NCBI RefSeq assembly: GCF_016808095.1 | Contig: NC_068980.1 | Location: 6,420,501-6,484,500 of the forward strand | Direction of reading: 5' to 3' | Origin: Vigna angularis | Lineage: Eukaryota > Streptophyta > Magnoliopsida > Fabales > Fabaceae | DNA length: 64,000 nucleotides | Part shown: one piece after another, positions 1 to 12,462 of the stretch | Position numbering within the stretch: position 1 is the stretch's first letter | Layout of the letters: each line of letters opens with the position of its first letter | The notes under the pieces: generated by a model | Seen by the model: only the letters and a program-made list of their open reading frames with translations | Databases searched by the model: none | What the model was told of the DNA's origin: nothing | Program-made: the position numbers and the translations under genes

Positions 1-526
1 GAGAGAAAGGAAGAAACCAGTGCAAGGAAGAAGAAGAGTAACTTTTAAGTTTTCTGAAATTTTAACCTAACAAAGGGCTACTGCCTCGGTTAAACGAAAA
101 ATCGGTGCCTAAACGCTTAAAAAAATTTAAAAATAAACTTATATGCCTCGGGCTACAGCTTAACCGAAGAAGAAAGTCCATGCGACCTCAGGCAGGTGCC
201 AACCAAGGCAATACAAGTTGTGTTTGGCAGGCCATACTGCCTCGGGTTTGAGTAAAACCGAGGCAAAAGGCTTTTTCTACAAGACTGTTAGACGAAAAGT
301 TTGCTTTTGCAGATGGGACTGACGGGGGGCTGGTGAGGTGGCACATAGTTTTATGTTTCGATTCTCGTAATGACCGAGGTAGTAGAGAAAATAGGCATCG
401 AGTTATGTATAACCGAGGCATATAATGCTTCAATATTTACAGAAATGCCACCGTATTTTTATACACTTCGATTTTGTAATAACCGAAGCGTAAATAACGC
501 ATTAAAAGCCTTTTTTTTTAGTAGTG
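1..526. mobile_element. Right-hand end of a CACTA (En/Spm)-type DNA transposon
   Basis: The stretch is dense in short motifs of the type GCCTCGG and AACCGAGGC in both orientations (for example near 82, 145, 240, 265, 375, 410 and 480). This is the look of the subterminal repeats that bind CACTA transposase. It ends at 521-526 in GTAGTG; read on the minus strand the end is CACTACTAAAAAAAAGGC, a CACTA terminal inverted repeat. The other end lies left of the window. No transposase is visible in this part. The short ORFs across it look incidental. Confidence 0.6.
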
Positions 527-1115
527 AAAATCATATAGAAAAACAGAGACAACCATTTTAATCCTTACGGATCTTGGCCATCTAACTTTTTGAAATAATC
601 AATTAATTATATATGTTATTTTTATTCACATGATTAAATAATATAGTTAAATTGTAATTTTTTTTTCAATAAATAGTGTAGTCTTTAATTATTTTGTTAT
701 AAATATATCATTTATTTATTTTTATATACATGAATGTTATTTATTTTTAATATTTTTTTCTTATGTTATTTTATTATAATCAATATTTTTTAAAATGAGT
801 ATACTGTGTGGTCAAATTAATTTATTATCAACGTTTTATTGATTTGAGCAATATAAAGATTTATAACCTTTATTAATTGGTCTAATTTATATACATTATA
901 TACCTAATTGATAACTTAAATGTGTTACCAATATTTATATTTTATTTTTTTTTATTTTTAAATTTTCATTCTTGTCGGAACCATTTGTTATTTTTTTTCA
1001 TTGATCTGAAATTATGTTCATTATTACACACCAAAGTTCATGTTTAATAAAATTCTAGAACAAACAGATTAGATAATTGAAAGTTTGTTACAATTTTCTT
1101 ATAGCCTTTGCTAAG
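527..1115. other. AT-rich intergenic spacer
   Basis: About 0.6 kb of very AT-rich sequence between the CACTA end and the LTR element. I see no coding potential, RNA gene or clear repeat structure in it. Confidence 0.7.
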
Positions 1116-1529
1116 TTACATGTAACATCCCAAATTCTCACATTAATGTAACATCCCAACTTTTCACATTAATGTAACATCCCAAATTTTCACACATGAT
1201 AATTAACATTACATTTACGTTAACATCCCGTAATCTCACCCTTTAAAATTTCCTAGTTGATATAAGTCTATACATGTAAAAAGGTTCTAATTATAGTTCT
1301 TCTACTCCTCCCTTTCCTTGGCACTATGTGAGGCGACATTCCTTCATCTGCTCCCATATAACGAATTATACGATCATCGCACATACCCAAACACAAAAAC
1401 ACAAACAAGTAGGGTGAGCTAACATGCAACAACTCATTTATAAGACATGCATAATTACTTCGATACAAACATCATATAATAATTATGTCAGACACCCTCA
1501 TACCATCGTACCACAATTCCTATTGAACA

Positions 1530-1761
1530 CTCGTCCCACAATACCCAATAAACACCAAAATACCCAATAAACACCACTATACCCAATAGACACTCATTCC
1601 ATAATACCCAATAAACACTCATCCCACAATACCCAATAAACACTCATTCCACAATACCCAATAAACACTCATTCCACAATACCCAATAGGCACTTATCCC
1701 AACGATATTCAATAGGCACTTATCCCAACGATATTCAATAGGCACTTATCCCAACGATATG
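1530..1761. repeat. 25-26 bp minisatellite inside the LTR
   Basis: Roughly nine tandem units built on ACAATACCCAATAAACACTC, shifting to units built on AACGATATTCAATAGGCACT. The same array recurs in the 5' LTR at about 6777-7008 with the same order of variants, so it predates the insertion. On the element strand it lies downstream of the predicted start site (R/U5 side). Confidence 0.85.
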
Positions 1762-1806
1762 TTGATGAGCGATACAACGAAAGGTTTTTCACTTGTGATG
1801 TCATTC

Positions 1807-2015
1807 TTAGTCCCCTCACTATGTCCAAAACCGGCACATAGAGCAGGACATTCTGCCCTTCATACCATTCACAAGGTTAGTCCCCTCACTATGTCCTAAA
1901 CCGGCACATAGACCAGGACATTCTGTCCTTCATACCATTCACAAGGTTAGTCCCCTCACTATGTCCTAAATCGGCAAATAGACCAGGACCTCCTGCCCTT
2001 CTCACCACATAATTC
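1807..2015. repeat. 70-bp triplicated unit inside the LTR
   Basis: Three tandem copies starting at 1807, 1877 and 1947 (5' LTR: 7054, 7124 and 7194). Each contains TAGTCCCCTCACTATGTCC and an internal short inverted repeat, CTATGT...ACATAG, around a CCGGC core. This array holds much of the sequence difference between the two LTRs, which fits gene conversion or faster change within the array. Confidence 0.85.
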
Positions 2016-3260
2016 ATCATTCTTTACTTGAGACTGAATGATTATTAGAGTATCAGGATAACCTCCAACTTCATGACCCTCAACATCAACATATACGCAC
2101 ATACCATGTCATTACAGAATCTCTCCACGAAACTCATACCATACTCACATTCCTTAACTCATATTATACCATTACGAAATCTACCCATAATCCTCATACA
2201 CATACCATGACATTACAGAATCTCTCCGCGAGACTCATACCATACTCACATTCCTCGACTCATATTATACCCTTACGACATTTCCCCGTAATACTCATAC
2301 ATGTTCAGATGCATAAATTCAAATCAAATAAACTTAAATCATTTCATAAATCATACAAACTGAATATATTCCAACAAGATATATTACATGATAATTTAAC
2401 AGTACATAATCTGTACACAAGATTTAAGTTAAAAACCTGTCGAGTAAACTTCCAGGAAAGAGAGGTGCGTCACAATGGACAACTTAAGTACCAAGTCTTT
2501 CCTTAGCCAAAGTGTTCCTCAACTAGTTTTTAACAAATTTCTTATTAACAGATTCAAAACAACAGCATATAATATTAACACCGAAATTCAATATAGATAG
2601 TTATATAGTAAGCATTAACAATATTCACACAGAATTTCAAGATATGAATAGTAATAAAACAATACTTAATCATATTATAAAAGCATAGAAAGGTTAGCTC
2701 CCCTACCTCTATTTCAGACTTAATCTCTTACTCCGAATTTGTTTCCTCGAAAACTCTTCAGAACCTCTACTCTTCTTTCAACTAAAAATTTCTCCCTAAC
2801 TCTTTCTTCTCTATTTCTCAAGCTCTCACTTGATTCCTCTTTTCTTGGTGTAGAATACCCTTCCCTCCCATGGCTATTTATAGGTAAAAAAATTTACTAT
2901 TCATTAATTTTTTAATATTATTTATTATTTTAATATTATTTAAAAATAATATTTTAATCATTAATTTGGTTAAATCTGATCCTAATGCTAAGGAATCCTA
3001 ATTTCTTCCATGCTAAGGAATCTTAATTTCTTCCATGCTAAGAAATTTTTTTTTTACTATTCACTTTTTACTATTTACTATTCACTTTTTACTATTCACT
3101 ATTCACTTTTTACTATTCGATTTTCTTAAAAAAGAAATACTAAATAAGTTATCAAAAATTTTAACCTCTCCTTATAAAATTACTATAATTTTATATCCAA
3201 AATTTATATTTTTCTATCCATTAAAATTATTATTACTAATAAAATGCTAAAATTTACTAC

Positions 3261-3264
<4 letters not shown>

Positions 3265-3317
<53 letters not shown>
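3265..3317. repeat. (AT)n microsatellite in 3' LTR
   Basis: An uninterrupted AT dinucleotide run of about 53 bp. The matching site in the 5' LTR (8517-8592) is about 76 bp, so the two have changed length since insertion. Confidence 0.95.
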
Positions 3318-3325
<8 letters not shown>

Positions 3326-3340
3326 TTCATGGGTCTTACA

Positions 3341-3360
3341 TTCTCTCCCCAACAACAAAA
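3341..3360 (-). other. Polypurine tract of the LTR element
   Basis: On the minus strand the sequence TTGTTGTTGGGGAGAGAA lies directly before the LTR start TGTAAGACCC. This is the priming site for plus-strand DNA synthesis. Its position confirms the element's orientation. Confidence 0.85.
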
Positions 3361-6345
3361 ATTTTCGTCCTCGAAAATTCGACATAAAAATAAAGTTATG
3401 ATTATTTCACCTTATCTTCTAGTTTCCTTGTAAACTCATTTACTCTACTTATTTTGTGCGTAAAATTTCTAGCATCTCAAATTGAAATGTACTCACGAAA
3501 AAAATTAAAATCATAAACCTTCTGAACACTCTTACTTGTCACTTTTAGCCCCATCAAAACCACCATTAAACATACCCCACTAATCTCAAAATAATCCATT
3601 AATTTTTTAAAAGAACTCATTACTCAAACTATTAATCACAAAATTCCAGAAAACTTTTCATTTCTACTATAACCAGAAAGTGATTCTCCTTATTTAAGAC
3701 TTTCATGACCTTGTAAAACTCTAAGAATCATTCTTTTTCCGTAACAACCTTCCATTATATTTTCTCAACACAATTTCTACTCCTAGAAATCGTACACCTC
3801 TAAAAGCCACTTATGTTTACCAAAATTATACTAGATTGCTCCACCTTACCCTCTACTTCTATTCTCCGTAAAATTTATAATTACTTTGATGATTACACGG
3901 AGTCCAAAACACTATTACTAAACAATTCATCCTTTATGTTTTTCTTTTATATACCCATTTAACAAGAACTTGTCCAAAAATAATACCTATATTGAGTATG
4001 ATTTATAACATCCATAGAAACTCTTCCACACTTAAGATCATGCATCATTTCCTTCACTCGTCCTTGATGAACTTATCTGAATCTCGATAATATTGCCTTC
4101 ACCCTTAACTACACTTAATGTTCAACAATCAACTCACAATTCTTGAAGGCCATAAACTTCTAAAAACATATTGGAACATGACCAAACCATCCTTTCGATC
4201 ATATCCTAGACTATAATATCTATCCTTCACTTGCATTGGTCAGATATCCCTAAAATACTGATCCTTATCCTTTATTTAACCCACACTAAATGTTGAACCA
4301 CTATTTTCTTCACCTGATAAACACTTCAGAAATACTTAACAAAACTAGAATAATCAAGCTTCTTTCAAGATTATACTCCAAATTACCTCAACCTTCCTCT
4401 AATTATTTTCCTAGCAAACATTACTAGCCTAAGTTAAAACATTCTTCAAGAATTAACTTATAAACTCTAAATCTTAGGAATATAAACCTTGTCCTCAAAA
4501 TACCTTCCCACATCCTAACCTAATATGAATCCACAAACTTAATGTTGTTTGTAACCCAGTACCTAATAATTGTGTATCTCTAATAAGACTCAGCAGATCA
4601 CTCAATCAACAATGTTATAAATTCTGAAACCACTTATTTTAATCTTAATAAAGCCGAATTTAAAACTAACTAGCTTCCATATCAGCACTGCACCTACTCA
4701 TTTAAATAAACCACTTATGCCACATAAGTTAAATCCATCCTATGACATTAAAATATAGTTTAATGGTTATACTAATTAATCCTCTAATACTTGAAATAAC
4801 TCCTACAGATATAAAGAATTTATGGGTAATCAAAACATGTCATAGCACAAAACCATTGTGCCAAGTATCCCTTCCCACCACTCTATTCAAGAGCTTTTTC
4901 AGGCAAGTACACCCTCCAAACCATATAACCACCATGTTACTTCCTACCACTCTTCTAGAGATTATCAGGGCAATTGCCACCACTTAAAGAGCTTATTAAG
5001 GCAATCAACCACAACGCAACCTTAATTATAACATGCTTCCCGATATCAAAACCATATCCCCAGGATATTTAGTGTTAACCAAATCTCAAATTTTTATCTT
5101 ATGCGAACTAAAAGTAAGTATAAACAAGTTCACTCACACGCATCATTGGTCAGAGATCAAGGTGCGACATATAAATCTTTACCCATCCTTTACATCACCA
5201 TTGAGGTTTGAGTACTACCATATAACTATACCTGATGAAAATTGCTCCAATCACAACCTACAACTTCTTAATTATTCCAAATTCCCTAATCACATTAGTA
5301 TTGCAACTCTCCTTTTTATCTATTTCCAAACTCTTCTTCTTCCTTATCTTGCCATGTTCATAATATTAATTCAACCTACACTACCTCTACTAACTTTAAT
5401 ATTCCAAAATCAATAAGATTTTCAACCATAAATCATGACTCTTTAATCCTCTCATAAAAATACCAAAACTTTGCATAAGCTGAAAGTCAAAATTTTCGTA
5501 CCTGGATTTTCTCCACTACTCATCATACCAAAATCACATACTCTCAAATTTTATCTTAATACATTTACTGGAAAAATCTAACCATCTCTTTTTAATCATC
5601 CATTTAGCTTAGAATCCATTCAATACTTCATTCTTCTCTAAAGACCTCGTGTTCTCTTAACTTACAAATTTCTCCTCCTATTAAACTTTCTCTCAATCCT
5701 CTTTATGCCTTATACCACTTCTCCTCTACTCTTCTTCGTCTAATATTTGATTTATCCTTAATCTACTTCAGTATTCCTATCCCTTTTTATTTTAAACTTT
5801 ATCTTCAAATCTTCCACCATTTTCTTTCTTCAGATTCCAACTATCACTGATACATCAATCCATGTTACCAATCTCACACAATGCCACTCTGTTTCTCACC
5901 AACACTTCCCTCTCTTCTGACTTCTAACAATACTGATATACTAAACCAAACTGATTTCTCAAACCTTGCTACATTCATGCTTATCCAAAGCTTCTCTTAA
6001 TCTAGCCTTTGAACGTAACTCCTTTTTGGGAAGCATAAGATATCTAATCTCCTGATTTTGTCCTGCAAACATCTTAAAACATTACTTCTAAACAACAACA
6101 TCTTCACTCATCCTTGGAAACTTAAACTCTAGTATTATATCTCCCTATGAAGGCTTTAACTAATTCTAATATCTTTCATAAACCTTGAGAATTAAGAAAG
6201 GAAAATCATCTCTCGTAAAAGTCATGAGTAGTTAGACACAATACTCTACTATCTAGACTTGGAGAAAATGGTAAGTATACCATTTAGACTCAATTCTTCA
6301 TAGAGAAGACACGACAGACCCACGACACAAAGGTCATCCTAAGGA
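3361..6345 (-). other. Non-coding internal region of the LTR element
   Basis: About 3 kb between the polypurine tract and the primer-binding site. I find no zinc knuckle, protease DSG, RT or integrase motif in either orientation. The only ORFs over 60 residues (4742-4987 and 5033-5416) are on the plus strand, antisense to the element, and have no recognisable domain. The strand is C-poor and A/T-rich throughout. It may carry packaging signals, but nothing specific is visible. Confidence 0.75.
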
Positions 6346-6363
6346 CGAACTGCTCTGATACCA
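6346..6363 (-). other. Primer-binding site (initiator tRNA-Met type)
   Basis: The minus strand reads TGGTATCAGAGCAGTTCG, whose first 12 bases match the usual plant initiator tRNA-Met primer site. It is separated from the 5' LTR by four bases (6364-6367). Confidence 0.88.
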
Positions 6364-8120
6364 TTAATGTAACATCCCAAATTCTCACATTAATGTAACA
6401 TCCCAACTTTTCACATTAATGTAACATCCCAAATTTTCACACTTGATAATTAACATTACATTTACGTTAACATCCCGTAATCTCACCCTTTAAAATTTCC
6501 TAGTTGATGTAAGTCTATACATGTAAAAAGGTTCTAATTATAGTTCTTCTACTCCTCCCTTTCCTTGGCACTATGTGAGGCGACATTCCTTCATCTGCTC
6601 CCGTATAACGAATTATACGATCATCGCACATACCCAAACACAAAAACACAAACAAGTAGGGTGAGCTAACATGCAACAACTCATTTATAAGACATGCATA
6701 ATTACTTCGATACAAACATCATATAATAATTATGTCAGACACCCTCATACCATCGTACCACAATTCCTATTGAACACTCGTCCCACAATACCCAATAAAC
6801 ACCAAAATACCCAATAAACACCACTATACCCAATAGACACTCATTCCATAATACCCAATAAACACTCATCCCACAATACCCAATAAACACTCATTCCACA
6901 ATACCCAATAAACACTCATTCCACAATACCCAATAGGCACTTATCCCAACGATATTCAATAGGCACTTATCCCAACGATATTCAATAGGCACTTATCCCA
7001 ACGATATGTTGATGAGCGATACAACGAAAGGTTTTTCACTTGTGATGTCATTCTTAGTCCCCTCACTATGTCCAAAACCGGCACATAGACCAGGACATTC
7101 TGCCCTCCATACCATTCACAAGGTTAGTCCCCTCACTATGTCTTAAACCGGCACATAGACCAGGACATTCTGCCCTCCATACCATTCACAAGGTTAGTCC
7201 CCTCACTATGTCCTAAACCGGCACATAGACCAGGACCTCATGCCCTTCTCACCACATAATTCATCATTCTCTACTTGAGACTGAATGATTATTAGAGTAT
7301 AAGGATAACCTCCAACTTCATGACCCTCAACATCAACATATACGCACATACCATGTCATTATAGAATCTCTCCACGAAACTCATACCATACTCACATTCC
7401 TTAACTCATATTATACCATTACGAAATCTACCCATAATCCTCATACACATACCATGACATTACAGAATCTCTCCGCGAGACTCATACCATACTCACATTC
7501 CTCGACTCATATTATACCCTTACGACATTTCCCCGTAATACTCATACATGTTCAGATGCATAAATTCAAATCAAATAAACTTCAATCATTTCATAAATCA
7601 TACAAACTGAATATATTCCAACAAGATATATTACATGATAATTTAACAGTACATAATCTGTACACAAGATTTAAGTTAAAAACCTGTCGAGTAAACTTCC
7701 AGGAAAGAGAGGTGCGTCACAATGGACAACTTAAGTACCAAGTCTTTCCTTAGCCAAAGTGTTCCTCAACTAGTTTTTAACAAATTTCTTATTAACAGAT
7801 TCAAAACAACAACATATAATATTAACACCGAAATTCAATATAGATAGTTATATAGTAAGCATTAACAATATTCACACAGAATTTCAAGATATGAATAGTA
7901 ATAAAACAATACTTAATCATATTATAAAAGCATAGAAAGGTTAGCTCCCCTACCTCTATTTCAGACTTAATCTCTTACTCCGAATTTGTTTCCTCGAAAA
8001 CTCTTCAGAACCTCTACTCTTCTTTCAACTAAAAATTTCTCCCTAACTCTTTCTTCTCTATTTCTCAAGCTCTCACTTGATTCCTCTTTTCTTGGTGTAG
8101 AATACCCTTCCCTCCCATGA

Positions 8121-8130
8121 CTATTTATAG
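8121..8130 (-). promoter_or_regulatory. TATA box of the 5' LTR
   Basis: The minus strand reads CTATAAATAG, an ideal TATA box, followed by a short GC-richer stretch (GGGAGGGAAGGG). The equivalent site in the 3' LTR (about 2874-2883) is also intact. Transcription would run leftward, so U3 is about 8617-8120 and R/U5 the remainder. Confidence 0.7.
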
Positions 8131-8512
8131 GTAAAAAAATTTACTATTCATTAATTTTTTAATATTATTTATTATTTTAATATTATTTAAAAATAATATT
8201 TTAATCATTAATTTGGTTAAATCTGATCCTAATGCTAAGGAATCCTAATTTCTTCCATGCTAAGGAATCTTAATTTCTTCCATGCTAAGAATTTTTTTTT
8301 ACTATTCACTTTTTACTATTTACTATTCACTTTTTACTATTCACTATTCACTTTTTACTATTCGATTTTCTTAAAAAAAAAAAATACTAAATAAGTTATC
8401 AAAAATTTTAACCTCTCCTTATAAAATTACTATAATTTTATATCCAAAATTTATATTTTTCTATCCATTAAAATTATTATTACTAATAAAATGCTAAAAT
8501 TTACTACTATAA

Positions 8513-8516
<4 letters not shown>

Positions 8517-8592
<76 letters not shown>
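8517..8592. repeat. (AT)n microsatellite in 5' LTR
   Basis: An uninterrupted AT run of about 76 bp in the U3 part of the 5' LTR. Confidence 0.95.
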
Positions 8593-8600
<8 letters not shown>

Positions 8601-8622
8601 TTTTCATGGGTCTTACATTACA

Positions 8623-9812
8623 ACTATTCTCTTTTACGTATTTTGAAATATCTTTAAAAGCAAGTTTTAATGGTGGTTGGCCATTATTATCTTAAAAGAT
8701 AATTTAATAAATAATATAATTATTAAGATGTAAAAATTCACAATAATATACTATGAACTTATTTAAAATTAATATAAGTGATTAAATATAGTTTATATTT
8801 TTTAAATATAGTTAATAATTATACATTATTTCTCGATCTAGCTTTAAAATTTAGTTAAAATAAAACAATTCAATTATAATTTATACTATTAGAAATTTTA
8901 GGTCATATTACATAATTAAATTAAATGTGTTAAGACTATTATTTTACTAGTACAAATATTAAAATGATTTAATTAATATAAATAAGACTATTAAAGATAT
9001 ATATGTCATGAAAAATTAATTGCGTAGATAAGTTATGTAAAAGAGTGATGATATTCACTAATAAAAACAAAGCTAATTATTATTTGTTTCTTTTCATTCT
9101 CATTGGAAGAGAATATTAAAAAAGGATTTAAAGTGTTTTATGTTTAAAAAATCACATATCTATTGTCATCTTCATCACCTTCATTATTTTCATTGATAAA
9201 TCTAAATACATTTGGTGTTCTATTTTCAACATAAATTGGAGAATGTAATTTTGATTACATATAAAATACATATTCTAACTATTAGTATAAGAGCATATGA
9301 TGTTCGGTTCTTCTCTATTTTATGTTTTTTTTTTTAAGAAACCCTAATTATTAGTTTTAGGAATTTTAATTTTATTGCACTAATGAATGTTTTGGAAGAG
9401 GTGTGTTGAAACCAATTAAATGACGTGAATGGTTTTTAATTGCATGATTTTACATGTAATTGGAATCGTGAACAGTGAGTTGAAAAGAGTTTTTCGTTGG
9501 TATTAAATGCAATTAATAATACTTATAATTGAAACCATTAACCACTGCTATTATGGATCAGTTTTTGATTCTGAGTGAAATTGACTGTTGTTTTACCGTT
9601 TGATAAGTGTAGGGGTGTTAGTTATTTTTACGTGTTTTTATGTTTTATATTTGATTTTATCTATGTATATATCGACTTCTGAATATATTTGGTTATAATA
9701 CATATATATTTTATTATTTAAATATTACATTTTTTATATTAATATTATTAAATTTATCTTATCAAGATAAAGTATAATTATTTAAAAATAAATGTGTATA
9801 AATCACTTTTAT
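8623..9812. other. AT-rich intergenic sequence
   Basis: No gene, RNA or organised repeat seen. All reading frames are short and broken. Confidence 0.7.
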
Positions 9813-9820
9813 ATAATTTG

Positions 9821-10472
9821 TAGTGTTGTCATAATGAGTTGTAACCCGCGAGTAAACCTGGCTCACCACGAGTTTGAGCCGGGTTGGGTTTGAAAAAAAG
9901 TAATTTCTTTTATGCAGGTTAGTTTTCAACTTAACTCACTTGGAACTCGACTCATCCTGGTTGAACCCGTGGTGAGTCATGTTGGCTCACCAACCTAATT
10001 TAATTTAATTATTTATTATTTTCTGTTTCAATATTATTAATTAACATTTTTTTATTATATTGTAGATGAGGATAAAAAAATGTTTCAAAAGAGAAGAATA
10101 TTATAAATTTATCAATTCAAGTGTCTAATATTATAAATGACAAGTGATATAAAAATTATCAACATTAAAAACTTATTTGTTTGCCTTTTGTGCTTGTTTT
10201 TGGTTATCTTTTTTTATTTATTTTGAATTGTATCTGGAGTTTCGAGTGAAATTTATTTAGATTTGAATTAAATAAATTATAATTTTTTTATTTGAAAAAA
10301 ACATATAATTAAGTGAGTCAACCCGTTTAATCCACCAACCCGTGGTGTGTCGGATCGGGTTTGAATTTTTTCAGTTTGCTAATAAGTGAGTTAGGTTGGG
10401 TTGGCTCACTCAGTGACCAACTCGTGGTGGACTAAGCTAGATCGAGCCGAATTACCCGTTTTCACAGTTCTA
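9821..10472. mobile_element. hAT-like non-autonomous DNA element (MITE-like)
   Basis: The ends are weak inverted repeats: left TAGTGTTGTCATAATGAG and right (minus) TAGAACTGTGAAAACGGG. They are flanked by an 8-bp duplication with one mismatch, ATAATTTG (9813-9820) and ATAATTTT (10473-10480), the size expected for hAT. Both subterminal regions are GC-richer and full of CTCACC, CGTGGTGAG and GGGTTGGGTT motifs in both orientations, with an AT-rich centre that has no ORF. That is the typical build of a deleted hAT element. Confidence 0.65.
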
Positions 10473-10480
10473 ATAATTTT

Positions 10481-10680
10481 CATGCTATACATCTGACGAT
10501 TAATTGATGTCATTTGATTCTATTAGTATTAATGATCATGGATAAGTTTAGTTATAATTAATATAATCCTAACTATTTAAATTTTATGTGTAGATCTAAT
10601 TAATGGATAATATTTTTTAATACACTCAAGATATATAATGACAAATTTTAAGCTCATAAAATCTAATACAAATTATTTTG

Positions 10681-10754
<74 letters not shown>

Positions 10755-12384
10755 TTTTATAAATCACATATTTATTATTATTTTCATCTCCTTCGTTATT
10801 TCCAATAATAACAAATTGAGAACTCTTTCATATTTTATTTTTAACAAAAACTGAAGGATGTAATTTTGGTTGTAAATAGGATACATATTCTAACATATAC
10901 CTTTTATCTACCATATATACCTTTTATCTAGCATTGTTAAAGAAAAGCTTTTAAACGAGGGAAGAAAGTAGATATGGTTCCAACATGTCCAAGGTATACT
11001 ATAGACTACGGTCTTGTGACGGCAATGATACATAATTCTCTACTTTCTCTTGTCCAACAAAAAGCTTGATAAGAAACTTAAAGTTTAATTAAACCATATT
11101 ATATTAAAGAATAGTTGTAATTGGATTAAAAAGTAAATAAACTGATCCAAGAAACAAAGTTCTTGGATTCACAGTTAAACTTGGATAATACATATTGTAC
11201 TTTACAAATTAATCATCTATTGATTATGATATTATGTTAAAATGTAAATTTTAAAATTAATTTAATTCTATAAAATTGATTTATAATATGAAAATTACAA
11301 CTATATGTAAATTAATTTTATATTTAATTATACGATATTTCCAACATGAGAATCTTATCAGAAAAGTATTAAAATATAACAAATTCAAACGTCAATTAAT
11401 AAATTTTGTGTGTTCATACAATTCAACACAACCTTCAGGGTCTACCTTTCTGAATTTATATTGTTTTTTATTTCAACTATATACCAGATTTCAAGCTCCT
11501 ACGTGTCTTAAGTAACCTAAAATTCAATTAAAAGCACCTTTAGTTGAACACATTCACCAACTCTTGTTCTGGGTCAATATTAAATACGAAAACTTTATTT
11601 ATTATTTAAAAAAAACGTTTAATTACAGAAATGCATGAATGAGAACCTGGAAACCCTAGCCGATCACAACACAAGGTGTTGTTTCAAGTTGACAATTTTT
11701 TTTATGACAATGGGAACATAGGGTCAACTAATCATTCAAAACTGAACTGAAAGATGTCGAAGAAACAAATATAGTGATTTTTTTATGTATTTTGAATGGA
11801 ACTTGATGTATATTTTGACTGGTGAATTTTAAACATAACATTATTTAATCAATTTGGAAAACAATTGAGATCACATTATTATGGCGGAATCAAATTTGCT
11901 TCTTCTTAAAAATCAAACAATTGAATTATTTATTTAAAATTACAATATAAATATTTTTATTTGAACAAATTTATTATTTTTGTGAAGCCTACATCAAAAT
12001 ATGGGAAAATTTTCGTTATAAATATTATTATATTCTAACTTAATGTAAATATAAATTGGTTATCAACAATTATATATATATAATATGTATGTATTATGTG
12101 TGTATATCAATAAGTCTTGTTTTTTCAAAGAAAACATTGTTAAAACAGAGAAAAAGTTATTTACGGAATTCAAAAATACAAGTCAAGTTTTTGAAAATGT
12201 TAGTTGTGAAACTTAACGTATGCCTAGGAATAGACCTTTTTCATATTCATTTATCTTAATCAAATATTTATTAACATGTTGTAGTCTTTTGGGGTAAAGA
12301 TAGTGTTGTAATTTAACTTTATACCTTTTTTTTTTAATTGGTCTTCCAACGAATTTGGGGTTTTGTTTTGGTCTTTAATCTTTG

Positions 12385-12462
<78 letters not shown>

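Larger units (their letters stand above)
1121..3340 (-). repeat. 3' LTR of the 1116-8622 element
   Basis: Direct repeat of 6368-8617, 2220 bp, ending in TG..CA on the element strand. It contains a 25-26 bp minisatellite, a 70-bp triplicate and an (AT)n tract close to the U3 end. The ORFs across it (minus 1268-1468 and plus 2207-2506) recur in the other LTR simply because the LTR is duplicated. They match nothing I know. Confidence 0.92.
6368..8617 (-). repeat. 5' LTR of the 1116-8622 element
   Basis: A 2250-bp copy of 1121-3340, collinear and about 99% identical apart from the microsatellite. It adjoins the primer-binding site on the left and the target duplication TTACA (8618-8622) on the right. 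It carries the element's working promoter. Confidence 0.92.
1116..8622 (-). mobile_element. Complete non-autonomous LTR retrotransposon, minus strand, gypsy-derived
   Basis: Two near-identical direct repeats of about 2.2 kb (1121-3340 and 6368-8617) flank a 3-kb internal region. The element is bounded by a perfect 5-bp target duplication, TTACA (1116-1120 and 8618-8622). On the minus strand the LTR runs TGTAAGACCC...GTTACA. The right LTR is the 5' LTR, because a primer-binding site matching initiator tRNA-Met lies just inside it (6346-6363). A polypurine tract abuts the left LTR (3341-3360). The sequence before the polypurine tract (minus: TTTTCGAGGACGAAAATTTTTG) resembles the 3' end of Tekay/Del-type Ty3/gypsy elements. 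No gag, protease, RT or integrase is recognisable, so this is a LARD-like derivative that depends on proteins supplied in trans. By eye the LTRs differ at about 19 substitutions plus small indels, about 0.9%, which implies a young insertion. Confidence 0.9.

Noticed and set aside
1530..1761. Possible CRISPR-like array of regularly spaced repeats
   Set aside because: Units are contiguous without unique spacers, and the genome is a plant's. It is a minisatellite inside an LTR.
2207..2506. 99-residue ORF repeated at 7454-7753
   Set aside because: Its duplication is explained by the two LTRs. It is antisense to the element and lacks any known domain, so repetition is not evidence of selection.
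1121..8617. Interpretation as a segmental duplication of a host gene region
   Set aside because: The TG..CA ends, primer-binding site, polypurine tract and 5-bp target duplication show these are LTRs of one element.
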